Shown piece by piece: positions 17,051 through 24,563 of a stretch of 64,000 nucleotides of DNA (position 1 is the stretch's first letter; each line of letters begins with the position of its first letter). The position numbers were made by a program, and so were the translations under genes. This DNA comes from Armatimonadota bacterium (GTDB lineage Bacteria; Armatimonadota; Fimbriimonadia; Fimbriimonadales; Fimbriimonadaceae). The DNA is taken from NCBI GenBank assembly GCA_018268255.1, contig JAFDWX010000007.1:151178-215177 (forward strand), given 5' to 3'. Below the pieces are notes generated by a model, which was not told the DNA's origin, searched no databases, and worked only from the letters and a program-made list of their open reading frames with translations.

Positions 17051-17410
17051 GTGGAATTCGGGGACTATCTCGTCCTACGAGTCCGGCAAGAGTCCATTGA
17101 ATTGACCAAGCATTTGTACAAGGTTACCGGGCACCTACCCCAAAGCGAACAGTTTGGGCTTACCGCTCAATTGCGCCAAGCAGCAATCTCGATCTCATCG
17201 AACATTGCCGAAGGAAATGGTCAAGGGACGCGGAAAGACTACTCGAACTTCGTCTCAATCGCGCTTGGGTCAGCAAGAGAGGTGGAAAGCCTCATCTATT
17301 TGTCTGGCCAGCTATATCCGGAAATTTCCTTCGAGGAAACAACGGATCTGTTGACAAGGGTAATTGGAGGCTTGGCGAAGCTGAGAATTTCACTTCGAGA
17401 TCGGACATAG
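17051..17410 (+). CDS. Four-helix-bundle protein (23S rRNA intervening-sequence / S23 family)
   Basis: A 119-residue all-helical protein with the family signature QLRQAAISISSNIAEGNG (about 40-58) and SAREVESLIYLSGQL. Such proteins were first found inside intervening sequences of 23S rRNA genes and are also dispersed in intergenic regions; the retroelement accessory protein Avd shares the fold. GTG at 17051 gives the expected N-terminus. Here it is free-standing, not inside an rRNA gene. It is bracketed by inverted purine/pyrimidine repeats (17005-17019 and 17418-17432). Its biological role is not established. Confidence 0.88.
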   Translation: MEFGDYLVLRVRQESIELTKHLYKVTGHLPQSEQFGLTAQLRQAAISISSNIAEGNGQGTRKDYSNFVSIALGSAREVESLIYLSGQLYPEISFEETTDLLTRVIGGLAKLRISLRDRT

Positions 17411-17417
17411 CCGTTAT

Positions 17418-17464
17418 CGCTTCCCTCTTCCCTCATTCCCTCATTCCCTCATTCCCTCATTCCC
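17418..17464 (+). repeat. Right inverted-repeat arm plus TCATTCCC tandem repeat
   Basis: CGCTTCCCTCTTCCC (17418-17432) is the reverse complement of the left arm. It runs straight into four perfect copies of TCATTCCC (17433-17464), then more pyrimidine. The block lies between the IVP gene and the convergent HIT gene. Confidence 0.9.
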
Positions 17465-17472
17465 TCTTTCCC

Positions 17473-17805
17473 CTACCCCGGAGGCCAAGTCATCTTTCGA
17501 CCACCGATGAGGTGCAGGTGCAGGTGCGGGACCGATTGGCCACCCTCCTCGCCTTGGTTGATGACCAAGCGATAGCCATTGGAGAGGCCTTCGCGCTCAG
17601 CAAGGAGCTTCGCGACGTTCAGGAGATACTGGTGGTCCCCCGATTCGGGCAGAGTCGCTACTCCGGCGATTTCGGTCTTGGGAACGATAAGGATGTGGAC
17701 CGGAGCGACTGGTTGGATATCTCGGAATGCCAGCACGTGGTCATCCTCGTAGACGATATCCGCCGGAATTTCCCGATTGATGATCTTGGTGAAGAGTGTT
17801 GCCAT
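17473..17805 (-). CDS. HIT-family nucleotide-binding protein
   Basis: A 110-residue histidine-triad protein of the Hint type, hydrolysing or binding adenosine-5'-phosphoramidate-like nucleotides. It starts ATLFTKIINREIPADIVYEDD and ends with the triad SVPHLHLHLIGGRKM (about 92-106), normal for the family. TAATCT lies 9 bases before the ATG, and the gene diverges from riboflavin synthase 67 bp away. Its 3' end meets the pyrimidine repeat block. Physiological substrate not predictable. Confidence 0.96.
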   Translation of the reverse strand: MATLFTKIINREIPADIVYEDDHVLAFRDIQPVAPVHILIVPKTEIAGVATLPESGDHQYLLNVAKLLAEREGLSNGYRLVINQGEEGGQSVPHLHLHLIGGRKMTWPPG

Positions 17806-17860
17806 TTGACGGCAAGATTACCGAAGTACCGGTCACCCCAAAACCACACTCCGAAATACG

Positions 17861-17866
17861 TACACT
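17861..17866 (+). promoter_or_regulatory. -10 hexamer TACACT, leaderless spacing
   Basis: TACACT ends 6 bases before the ATG of riboflavin synthase. The spacer GGAGTT could instead be a ribosome-binding site, so a short leader is not excluded. No FMN riboswitch-like conserved sequence is seen in the 67-bp gap. Confidence 0.5.
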
Positions 17867-17872
17867 GGAGTT

Positions 17873-18463
17873 ATGTTCACCGGTTTGGTTCAGGCAGTTG
17901 GAATCGTCACGGAACTTGAAGGGTATGTGCTCACGGTCGATGCTCCCGAATCTTGGAGGCACGAAGACCGACTGGCGGTGGGTGAGAGTGTTGCGGTTAA
18001 TGGCTGCTGCCTCACCACCCTTAGGGAAGGAGAGCTCGTTTTTGAACTCAGTCCCGAAACGTTCGCTCGAACAGCGTTTGAATCCATCAGCAAAGGCTCC
18101 GTTGTGAACTTAGAGCGTGCGATGCGTGCCAGCGACCGTTTCGGGGGCCATATCGTCCAGGGCCACGTCGATACGGTCGGCAAGCTCTTGGCTGCCTCAG
18201 AAAAGGACGGATTTTGGGTCTATCACTTCCAACTCGATCCCGAATTTGACCGGTACCTCATCGACAAAGGTTCGATTGCACTGGATGGGATCAGCCTTAC
18301 GATCGTCGAACCCGATCAAGGCCAATTCTCAGTCTGGCTGATCCCCCACACCATGGAATGCACCAACATGCGCGCTCTGCACCCTGGCGAGGAGGTGAAC
18401 GTGGAGTTTGACGTCCTAGCCAAGCACGTCGAGAAGCTTCTAGCCGCGAAATCTGGTGAATAG
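17873..18463 (+). CDS. ribE: Riboflavin synthase, alpha subunit
   Basis: A 196-residue enzyme that dismutates two 6,7-dimethyl-8-ribityllumazine molecules to riboflavin. The N-terminal MFTGLVQAVG is diagnostic, and the two tandem lumazine-binding barrels are visible: SVAVNGCCLT (about 42-51) and KGSIALDGISLTIV (about 132-145), with GGHIVQGHVD between. Length is typical. The only other riboflavin gene in the window is ribD at 42.5 kb, so the pathway is not a single operon here. Also called ribC in some species. Confidence 0.97.
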   Translation: MFTGLVQAVGIVTELEGYVLTVDAPESWRHEDRLAVGESVAVNGCCLTTLREGELVFELSPETFARTAFESISKGSVVNLERAMRASDRFGGHIVQGHVDTVGKLLAASEKDGFWVYHFQLDPEFDRYLIDKGSIALDGISLTIVEPDQGQFSVWLIPHTMECTNMRALHPGEEVNVEFDVLAKHVEKLLAAKSGE

Positions 18464-18518
18464 AGTCAGTCTAGGAAGCGGACCGGTGAGGCATGCCCCA
18501 TAGGACTATTAAGAAATA

Positions 18519-19898
18519 CTAATCGCCTACCTGATCAAACCCGTCGGTTAAAATCGCGTAGTCAAAGATTGTGATCATATCATCCGAATCAAGATCAGCG
18601 TCTTTTGGAGCAATATGATTTGAATCTTCTGCAAACCAATTGATCGTAGCAGGAGTTCTGTCAAACCAATTTGATAGGTAAAGATAGTCGAAGACAGTAA
18701 CTGCCCCATCGTGGTCTATATCGCCAGCGTAAATTTTGAAGTTGACTCCCGCTACAGGAGCACTACTTAGCGTCAACGTCATCCGTTTCCTCAGCAAGCC
18801 GTGCCACTCCTCCGTTTCCGGGCTGATTTCCAAATCGTAAATTCCGGTCAAACCGCTCTCTAGCTCGTAACTACCATCGTCTCCAATCACTAAAGTATCT
18901 CTCGAGACTTCAATCCCGTTCTGCGACCAAATTACGGGAATAGTATTTACAGTTCCTGCTAGTTGCCCCAAGTTGACCTTTCCCATAACGGTCCCAGGAT
19001 GATAAGCCTCTGGTACTGTCCAGTGATTGTCCACGATTCCCATGGAAGGGCAATCTGCCGTATATCCTTCGGGAAGCTCGAATACCGGTCCTTCCGGGGC
19101 ACCAATTGGAGGCCGCGAGGAGATCTTTGCCTTCATATCGATTTCATCGAGATCAACAACTCGTCGATTCGTGATCCATGCACCGGAGAACTGGTTCTGA
19201 TAGATACTCGTCGAGTATTTCCAATGCACTGGTACGTCACAAGGCACCGTCGTATCAAGATAACTTGAGTAATTGAAAGTGACGTTATCCCAATTGGAGC
19301 CCTTACTGGTCTGAAATACGTCGTTATGGAATTCTAGTCGCGCGGTCATCGAGTAGGCAGGAGCTCCTTCACCGCCTCTCATCGCTCTAGAGATGGTTCC
19401 CCTTAGCATTACAGAAAACGGCAGTAAGACTCGTATTGGAGAGCTCGTGCCGCCGTTGGTCCGATGAAAGACCAAATCGTTTACATCCTTATTGGTATAT
19501 CCGCTGACTTCAACTGATCCACCCAAGCCACCGACCCTTCCTTCATCGAGCGTGTAGCAACCGTGACCCAATGCGGCACCTCCTTTTGTCGAAGCGCTGC
19601 CTCCGCCACCCGTGCATTTGACATCCAGGATAACGAAACTCTTTGGATTTTGCCAATCGACAGTCGCAAATCTCGAGACAGATAGATCTCCAAGAATGAA
19701 TACACCATCGTCGTACCACACCTGCGAATCGCTCACAAAGTCATCGAAATTGGGCGTGAAAAAGGTATAGGCTGCACCTGCATCGGCCATGGCCCCTGTT
19801 GTGCACGTCAATCCGGCAATCGAACAAACGAGGCGACTCAGTTTACGAATTGTCCATCTTCCCGCCAAAGTCGGCAAGGTATTAAACGTCCTTTCCAT
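18519..19898 (-). CDS. Secreted protein with C-terminal dockerin-like calcium loops
   Basis: About 459 residues from ATG 19898, chosen because GGAG lies 5 bases upstream and a signal peptide follows (basic WTIRKLSR, then a hydrophobic stretch ending near TTGAMADA). The frame is open back to 20015 but without a ribosome-binding site. The middle is beta-rich with no domain I recognise. The C-terminal 70 residues hold two Asp-rich loops, DIDHDGAVTVFD and DADLDSDDMITIFD, spaced as in type I dockerins or EF-hand-like stalks. No cohesin is in view, so a cellulosome is not implied. Exported, role unknown. Confidence 0.8.
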   Translation of the reverse strand: MERTFNTLPTLAGRWTIRKLSRLVCSIAGLTCTTGAMADAGAAYTFFTPNFDDFVSDSQVWYDDGVFILGDLSVSRFATVDWQNPKSFVILDVKCTGGGGSASTKGGAALGHGCYTLDEGRVGGLGGSVEVSGYTNKDVNDLVFHRTNGGTSSPIRVLLPFSVMLRGTISRAMRGGEGAPAYSMTARLEFHNDVFQTSKGSNWDNVTFNYSSYLDTTVPCDVPVHWKYSTSIYQNQFSGAWITNRRVVDLDEIDMKAKISSRPPIGAPEGPVFELPEGYTADCPSMGIVDNHWTVPEAYHPGTVMGKVNLGQLAGTVNTIPVIWSQNGIEVSRDTLVIGDDGSYELESGLTGIYDLEISPETEEWHGLLRKRMTLTLSSAPVAGVNFKIYAGDIDHDGAVTVFDYLYLSNWFDRTPATINWFAEDSNHIAPKDADLDSDDMITIFDYAILTDGFDQVGD

Positions 19899-20366
19899 TC
19901 TATCTCCGCTCATAAACGCAAGCACTTGCTCCCGTTGAGGCAATATTACAGGAGTTATAGGAGAACTCCAAGTAAATTCTGTCCCTAACTGCTGCGAGCT
20001 ACGAAATAATGCCATTTCGACTGCCTAATTAGACGATCTCTGGTAATGACCTAGCGGAAAAGCAACAAGGACTTACTTCCGAAGCGCCTGGACCTCGTCC
20101 ATAGGAATTTACACGGTCGGATGCGGATCAAGTAGCGATGAGCGGAGATTTTCCATCAATTTTTTCGAGTAAGATCATCTCCAACTTTCGAACCTAATCG
20201 GTTCAGATTTCTGAGATTCATGACAGATGTCGAGTTCGCCAAAGAGCCGAACTTGTTCCATGTCGTTCGTTGGAAGCCCTCGATATGAAAGCAATCTAGT
20301 ATTGCGGTTGTCAAAGATTGCTCTTTCTGCAGGGTACGCACTCGCGCCATCGTTACATTGGGACTA
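19899..20366. other. 468-bp stretch without a convincing gene
   Basis: Between the secreted dockerin-like gene and the 3' end of RNase P RNA. Short ORFs occur on both strands (for example a 64-codon minus ORF at 20156-20350) but have no ribosome-binding site, no recognisable family and no coding character. It should include the promoter of the secreted protein gene. I see no RNA structure or repeat here. Confidence 0.5.
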
Positions 20367-20695
20367 GTTGGAGTCAGCCTGTAAGCCGGATTCTGTTTTT
20401 GTGTGACGATTTATCTGATGCGGCCAACCCGGAAGGTCGGCGAGCAGCGTCATCCCTTCCCTATTTGGCCTTGCTTCCGGTGGGGTTTGCCCCCGAGCCG
20501 ACTTACGCCGACACGGCGTGAGCTCTTACCTCACGATTTCACCCTTACCCTTGCGGGCGGTTTGTTTCTGTGGCACTTTCCATCGGGTCACCCCGTCCCA
20601 CCTTGCCTTGCGGCTCATGTGGGCACCGCGCTCTACGAAGTCCGGACTTTCCTCCCCACGCCGAAGCACGAGGCCGCCACCCGGCTGACTCCAAC
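20367..20695 (-). ncRNA. rnpB: RNase P RNA (bacterial type A)
   Basis: Catalytic RNA of ribonuclease P, maturing tRNA 5' ends. On the minus strand the 5' part reads GTTGGAGTCAGCC and the 3' end GGCTGACTCCAAC, forming the closing P1 helix. The invariant core GAGGAAAGTCCGGAC lies about 40 bases in and ACAGAATCCGGCTTACAG near the 3' end, both universal in bacterial rnpB. Length about 329 nt, as expected. TACAAT is 4 bases upstream of the P1 start. Ends are placed by P1 pairing and may be off by a few bases. Confidence 0.96.
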
Positions 20696-20699
20696 GCCT

Positions 20700-20705
20700 A
20701 TTGTA
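20700..20705 (-). promoter_or_regulatory. -10 hexamer TACAAT of rnpB
   Basis: TACAAT on the minus strand, 4 bases before GTTGGAGTC. A start 6-7 bases downstream of the hexamer falls at the 5' end of the RNase P RNA, which calibrates the hexamer-to-start distance used for the leaderless genes. Confidence 0.65.
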
Positions 20706-20972
20706 CGCACAGATGCGCATGCAACGTGGGCCGTTCCAGTGACCGTATGATTTGATACGATTGAAGTAAGTGCCACCCAACTGAATCTGTGAATCACAAT
20801 GACTCCACCTGAAACTTCTCGAACATTGGAATTGGTGCCTTTGGCACTCAATGAGATGTCCTTTTCCCAGGTCCATATTTGGTCACTGGCGCCGGCACCA
20901 AGAACATGTGACGACCAGATCCGATGAATGTCTGCTAATCACACCGTCAGAGGATTACATAACGCTACTTCC

Positions 20973-21500
20973 ATGAATGCAAAACTACTTTCAATTGTGC
21001 TCTTTCGTACATTTAGCATCTCATACATATTCTCGTTTCTATTTCTTTGTTTCGGACAGGTTTCTGGATTGATTTCCAATCCTGGATCGCAAGCATTGTT
21101 CCGTCCGGAGAACCTTGTCTCGCTGGGTTCGCCGCTGATTTTCGGAGTCCTTATTTGGATTTTCTCTCTTCCACTTTCAAAGACTCTATTGTTGAATCTT
21201 CCATTCCCAGAACAACAGCTTAATCCCAAGTTGGCGTTCGTTCTCGTCGTCAGACTCATCAGCATCCGTTTTGGAGTTGCTGCGATTGAGAACTCGGTCT
21301 CCAGGCCCATCACACACTATCTACTTCGATCTTCGTCGTCGGGTCGCTACATTCCTGATGACTCATGGCTCCTCAATTCACTGATCATTGGCTTCATCTG
21401 CAACATATTGGTGGCATGTCTTGCCTGGTTTTCAGCAGGGTGGTTGGCTTCAGTCATGTCCAGTGGAGGATCATTTGGGAACCAGCCATCTACGGAATGA
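20973..21500 (+). CDS. Small membrane protein with duplicated two-helix unit
   Basis: About 175 residues from ATG 20973 (MNAKLLSIVLFRTFS); the frame opens at 20928 but those first 15 residues are not hydrophobic and look non-coding. Four hydrophobic helices form two similar units: FRTFSISYIFSFLFL with PLIFGVLIWIFSLPLSKTL, then VRLISIRFGVAAIENSV with LIIGFICNILVACLAWFSAGWLA. The same unit appears once in each of the two following genes. Family not recognised. No clear ribosome-binding site. Likely an inner-membrane protein. Confidence 0.65.
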   Translation: MNAKLLSIVLFRTFSISYIFSFLFLCFGQVSGLISNPGSQALFRPENLVSLGSPLIFGVLIWIFSLPLSKTLLLNLPFPEQQLNPKLAFVLVVRLISIRFGVAAIENSVSRPITHYLLRSSSSGRYIPDDSWLLNSLIIGFICNILVACLAWFSAGWLASVMSSGGSFGNQPSTE

Positions 21501-21666
21501 TTCGAGAATCACCTTGAGAACTGCTCCTGGACGGTACGATCGTAACATTCCGTGAGTATCGGTTGCTGATGGTAAGATGCCACCGGACCTCATTTAGGAT
21601 CATAGTCTCCACGAGTTCGGTCCGAATATTCGCGGCTTGCTTAGACAAACCTCCACGCAACTGCAC

Positions 21667-21963
21667 ATGTTGACGCAATTCAAGTCTAAAACGATCCTAT
21701 TCTTTCGCACCTGTGGACTATTTCTAGTTCTTATTGGTGTGAGGGAGCTTGTCTGGGTCGGATATTGGAGGTGGTACTTTGAAATTGATTCGCACCGTCT
21801 AGACCAAATTAGCTCGCAGCTGTTTCAGGAGAAGCTTCACCTAGGATTAAGTGATATGGCGAATTGGATCCTCTTGGGTCTACTTGGCGCGACGCTAATA
21901 GCTCTTTCAAAGAAATTCGCCTTTCAGATAACGCGAATACAGGGAGTAGAATTTCAGGATTAA
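21667..21963 (+). CDS. Small two-helix membrane protein, related to neighbours
   Basis: About 98 residues from ATG 21667 (MLTQFKSKTILFFRT), with one helix at LFFRTCGLFLVLIGVRELVW, a polar middle (SHRLDQISSQLFQEK) and a second helix WILLGLLGATLIALSKKFA. The order Arg-helix, polar loop, then G-x-L-x(4)-S-x(2)-hydrophobic-x-K/L resembles both flanking genes. The frame extends back to 21637 without support. Function unknown; no ribosome-binding site is obvious. Confidence 0.6.
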   Translation: MLTQFKSKTILFFRTCGLFLVLIGVRELVWVGYWRWYFEIDSHRLDQISSQLFQEKLHLGLSDMANWILLGLLGATLIALSKKFAFQITRIQGVEFQD

Positions 21964-21990
21964 CTTTTAAACCGTCGCAAGAGGTTCTCA

Positions 21991-22281
21991 ATGAAAAACC
22001 GTGCTTTTGCTCAGATTCTCATCCGGCTCTTGTCGCTCTATTTCACGGTATATGGGATGAAGTTCGCTTTGGAATGGCTTTGGAACCGTATGGTCGGTGG
22101 AGGGAAACTGACCACGAGCAATGCCTACCCGAGCATCCTTCCGCTCCTGCTGGACCTGTTTATCGGCGCGGCCCTATGGGCCGTATCCAGTGATCTTGCC
22201 AAGATGTTCTGCAAGGGGTTGGAGGAGGATCAGATCGAAACCAAAGCTGGCGGGCGGGCGGACGACACCGTCTCCCCGTAG
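21991..22281 (+). CDS. Small two-helix membrane protein, related to neighbours
   Basis: A 96-residue protein with helices LIRLLSLYFTVYGMKFAL and LLDLFIGAALWAVSSDLAKMF, matching the unit in the two upstream genes. GAGG precedes the ATG at a proper distance (gaggttctcaATG). The polar C-terminus (EEDQIETKAGGRADDTVSP) overlaps the convergent mtaB gene by 52 bp. Separated by only 27 bp from the previous gene, so likely the last of a three-gene run. Function unknown. Confidence 0.65.
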   Translation: MKNRAFAQILIRLLSLYFTVYGMKFALEWLWNRMVGGGKLTTSNAYPSILPLLLDLFIGAALWAVSSDLAKMFCKGLEEDQIETKAGGRADDTVSP

Positions 22282-23540
22282 AGTACGCCGTCGCGCTCTT
22301 CCTGCAATTCCACCAAAACCAGTTGTCGAGCCACGCTCAACGGAGCGGCGAAGCGCACGGTCAAGTAGTTCGCCGTCAGCCCCTCCATCAAGCCACCCGC
22401 GACTGGCTTTGCCTCTGCCAACACCTCCATGCGTTTACCGAGGAAATTTCGGGCGTGCACTTGGGCCGTGCGCCCGGATATCTCGGACAATGTGGTTCGC
22501 CGCGAAGCCTTCACTTGCGGTGAAACAGGGTCACCCCACTTGTCTGCGGGCGTGCCGAACCTCGGCGAGAAGCTAAAAACATGAACCTTTAGAAAGCCGA
22601 CTTCCTCGCAGACATTCACACTGGATTGAAACCGTTCATCCGTTTCAGTCGGAAATCCGACCATGATGTCCGTTGTTATCGATAGATCGGGCACGGTGCG
22701 GTAGAGCCAACGGCAAAGCTCCAGATACTCCTCTTGCCCGTAAGGTCGATTCATATCTCGTAGGACTTCAGTGTCTCCACTTTGCAGAGGTATGTGAAGA
22801 TGTGGAACGACCCGACCTTCCACCAGATGGTCGACCAGTCGATCCGTAACCTGCTGCATCTCGATCGAGCTGATCCGAAGACGTGGGATTCCACTGTCGC
22901 GAGCTAACAGGCTCACGAGTTCTGGAAAATCTGGGCCCTCACTTCCGGTTTCGGGGCCATAGCTGCCGATCAGCACCCCGGTCAGAATCGCTTCTTGGTA
23001 GCCCATTTCGGCCATGCGCTGGGCCTCAGTCAGAACCTCTCGCCACGGCCGGGATTTCATCTCCGGCCGCGTGTAGGGAATCGAACAATAGCTGCAGTAA
23101 ACGCTGCACCCGTCCTGAACCTTTAACGTCGCCCGTGTTCTTCCATGAATCGTCGGTCGAAGAAGTTCCTGGGGCTTCTCGATCCGAGAGTGCAACTCCG
23201 GGAATTCACGGAAGAGGTAATCCAGCGTCTTGAGTTTGTCGGGGTTCGGCACCAAAACATCCACACCGGGGTAAACCTCGCCGCGATTGAGGGACATTTG
23301 CGCCGCACACCCAGTCACCACGAGTTTGGCTTCCGGATTTTGTTTGGCCAACTTGCGGATCGCATAGCGGCTCTTGCTCTCGGCGATGCTGGTAACGCTG
23401 CAAGTGTTGACGACATACACGTCTGCAACCTGATCGATGGGCACGACTGCAAAACCAGCCGACTCGAAAGACTCCAATATCTTTTGAGTTTCGTACTGAT
23501 TGACTTTGCAGCCTAATGTGGTCAGCGCGACCCTGAGCAT
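22230..23540 (-). CDS. mtaB: tRNA N6-threonylcarbamoyladenosine methylthiotransferase
   Basis: A 436-residue radical SAM enzyme that adds a methylthio group at C2 of t6A37 in tRNA. The UPF0004 domain cysteines are in TLGCKVNQYE, VNTCSVTS and VTGCAAQM; the radical SAM cluster is CSVYCSYC (about 150); a TRAM-like C-terminus follows. TLGCKVNQ is the MtaB/YqeV form, distinguishing it from MiaB and RimO (the latter is at 38.4 kb). The 3' end overlaps a convergent small membrane gene by 52 bp. TACAAT sits 7 bases before the ATG. Confidence 0.95.
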   Translation of the reverse strand: MLRVALTTLGCKVNQYETQKILESFESAGFAVVPIDQVADVYVVNTCSVTSIAESKSRYAIRKLAKQNPEAKLVVTGCAAQMSLNRGEVYPGVDVLVPNPDKLKTLDYLFREFPELHSRIEKPQELLRPTIHGRTRATLKVQDGCSVYCSYCSIPYTRPEMKSRPWREVLTEAQRMAEMGYQEAILTGVLIGSYGPETGSEGPDFPELVSLLARDSGIPRLRISSIEMQQVTDRLVDHLVEGRVVPHLHIPLQSGDTEVLRDMNRPYGQEEYLELCRWLYRTVPDLSITTDIMVGFPTETDERFQSSVNVCEEVGFLKVHVFSFSPRFGTPADKWGDPVSPQVKASRRTTLSEISGRTAQVHARNFLGKRMEVLAEAKPVAGGLMEGLTANYLTVRFAAPLSVARQLVLVELQEERDGVLYGETVSSARPPALVSI

Positions 23541-23547
23541 TGGACGG

Positions 23548-23553
23548 ATTGTA
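23548..23553 (-). promoter_or_regulatory. -10 hexamer TACAAT, leaderless spacing
   Basis: TACAAT on the minus strand ends 7 bases before the mtaB ATG (23540), leaving no room for a ribosome-binding site. It lies in the 39-bp gap to the divergent lpxK gene. Confidence 0.6.
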
Positions 23554-23579
23554 CTGCCTGTGAGGTATTCCTACGACAC

Positions 23580-24563
23580 GTGCGCGGCTTCGAAGATTTC
23601 TGGGAATACGCCTCACTCGGCAATTTCGCACTCTGGCCCCTTTCACAACTCTATGCGGCTGGGTGGGATGTGTATGCCTGGACGTATCGGTCCGGAAACA
23701 AAAAGGCATACAAGGCTAAGGTTCCAGTTCTTTGCGTGGGCAACCTGAGAGTCGGCGGCACCGGAAAAACGCCGGTTACCATTGCTCTCGCGCAGCTTCT
23801 TCTTTCTCATGGGAATCAGGTGGTCCTCAGCCTCAGCGGCTATGGAAGCCCAAGATCCGAAGACGCATCTCTCGCACCAGCCGGAAGGCTCAACGCTCGA
23901 GATTGGGGAGACGAGCCAGCCACGGTGAGAGACTTGCTCCCTGACGTACCGATGATTGTGGGTCGCAATAGGGTTTCCGCCGCTAAAGTCGCCGAGGCGC
24001 AATTTCCCGATGCCATTCTCCTTTTGGATGACGGATTCCAGCATTTGCCGTTACACAAAACTTGGGTTCTTCTCCTCGATCCGCCCAGTCGAAACCCTTT
24101 TTGTATGCCTGCAGGTCCGTACCGGCAGCGAAAACGAGATCGTACTCTCGCCGATGCCTTGCTTCCGGATACGGTTCCTGTAACGGGCAAAGCCAAGTGG
24201 TTTTCAAGACCCGATGGTTCCCCAGAGACACTTCCTCCCCAGGAAATTCAGGTCGTTTCATCCATTGCTCGCCCGCACCGGTTCTTCCTGATGCTCAGCG
24301 GTCAGGGATACCAACTCAACCGGATCATTCGAAAGTCCGATCACGATTCGCTCCAGGCACCGGGATTGCTGGATGGCCTCAATCCTTTGGTTCCGTTGGT
24401 CGTGACACGCAAAGACTGGGTCAAACTAAGGGAAAGGGAAGAGATTGAGAGGTATCGGGTTTACATCGCTGACTTGTCCATCGAATTCGATAACCCAGAG
24501 GAACTGATCGAGTCCATCGGAAAAGTAGTCCCAACCGTAAAAAGGTACAAGGTGGAGCAATGA
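23580..24563 (+). CDS. lpxK: Tetraacyldisaccharide 4'-kinase
   Basis: A 327-residue inner-membrane-associated kinase that phosphorylates the lipid A precursor at the 4' position. P-loop region VLCVGNLRVGGTGKTPVT (about 52-69) and the later motif LLLDDGFQHLPLHKTW (about 140-155) with the downstream NPFCMPAGPYRQ are family hallmarks. GTG at 23580 is used as start and keeps the conserved FALWPLSQLYAAG segment. The stop overlaps the ATG of the next gene by 4 bp. It shows that this bacterium makes lipid A and is diderm. Confidence 0.95.
   Translation: MRGFEDFWEYASLGNFALWPLSQLYAAGWDVYAWTYRSGNKKAYKAKVPVLCVGNLRVGGTGKTPVTIALAQLLLSHGNQVVLSLSGYGSPRSEDASLAPAGRLNARDWGDEPATVRDLLPDVPMIVGRNRVSAAKVAEAQFPDAILLLDDGFQHLPLHKTWVLLLDPPSRNPFCMPAGPYRQRKRDRTLADALLPDTVPVTGKAKWFSRPDGSPETLPPQEIQVVSSIARPHRFFLMLSGQGYQLNRIIRKSDHDSLQAPGLLDGLNPLVPLVVTRKDWVKLREREEIERYRVYIADLSIEFDNPEELIESIGKVVPTVKRYKVEQ

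Noticed and set aside
17051-17464. Diversity-generating retroelement, because the IVP protein resembles Avd
   Set aside because: No reverse transcriptase, template repeat or variable repeat is near.
17806-17872. FMN riboswitch before riboflavin synthase
   Set aside because: The 67-bp divergent gap is too short and lacks the conserved core sequences.
18519-19898. Cellulosome component
   Set aside because: No cohesin, cellulase or scaffoldin gene is in the window; only the calcium-loop end is dockerin-like.
20403-20876. Several ORFs of 60-116 codons on both strands
   Set aside because: They lie within or across the RNase P RNA gene, whose conserved core and P1 pairing explain the sequence.
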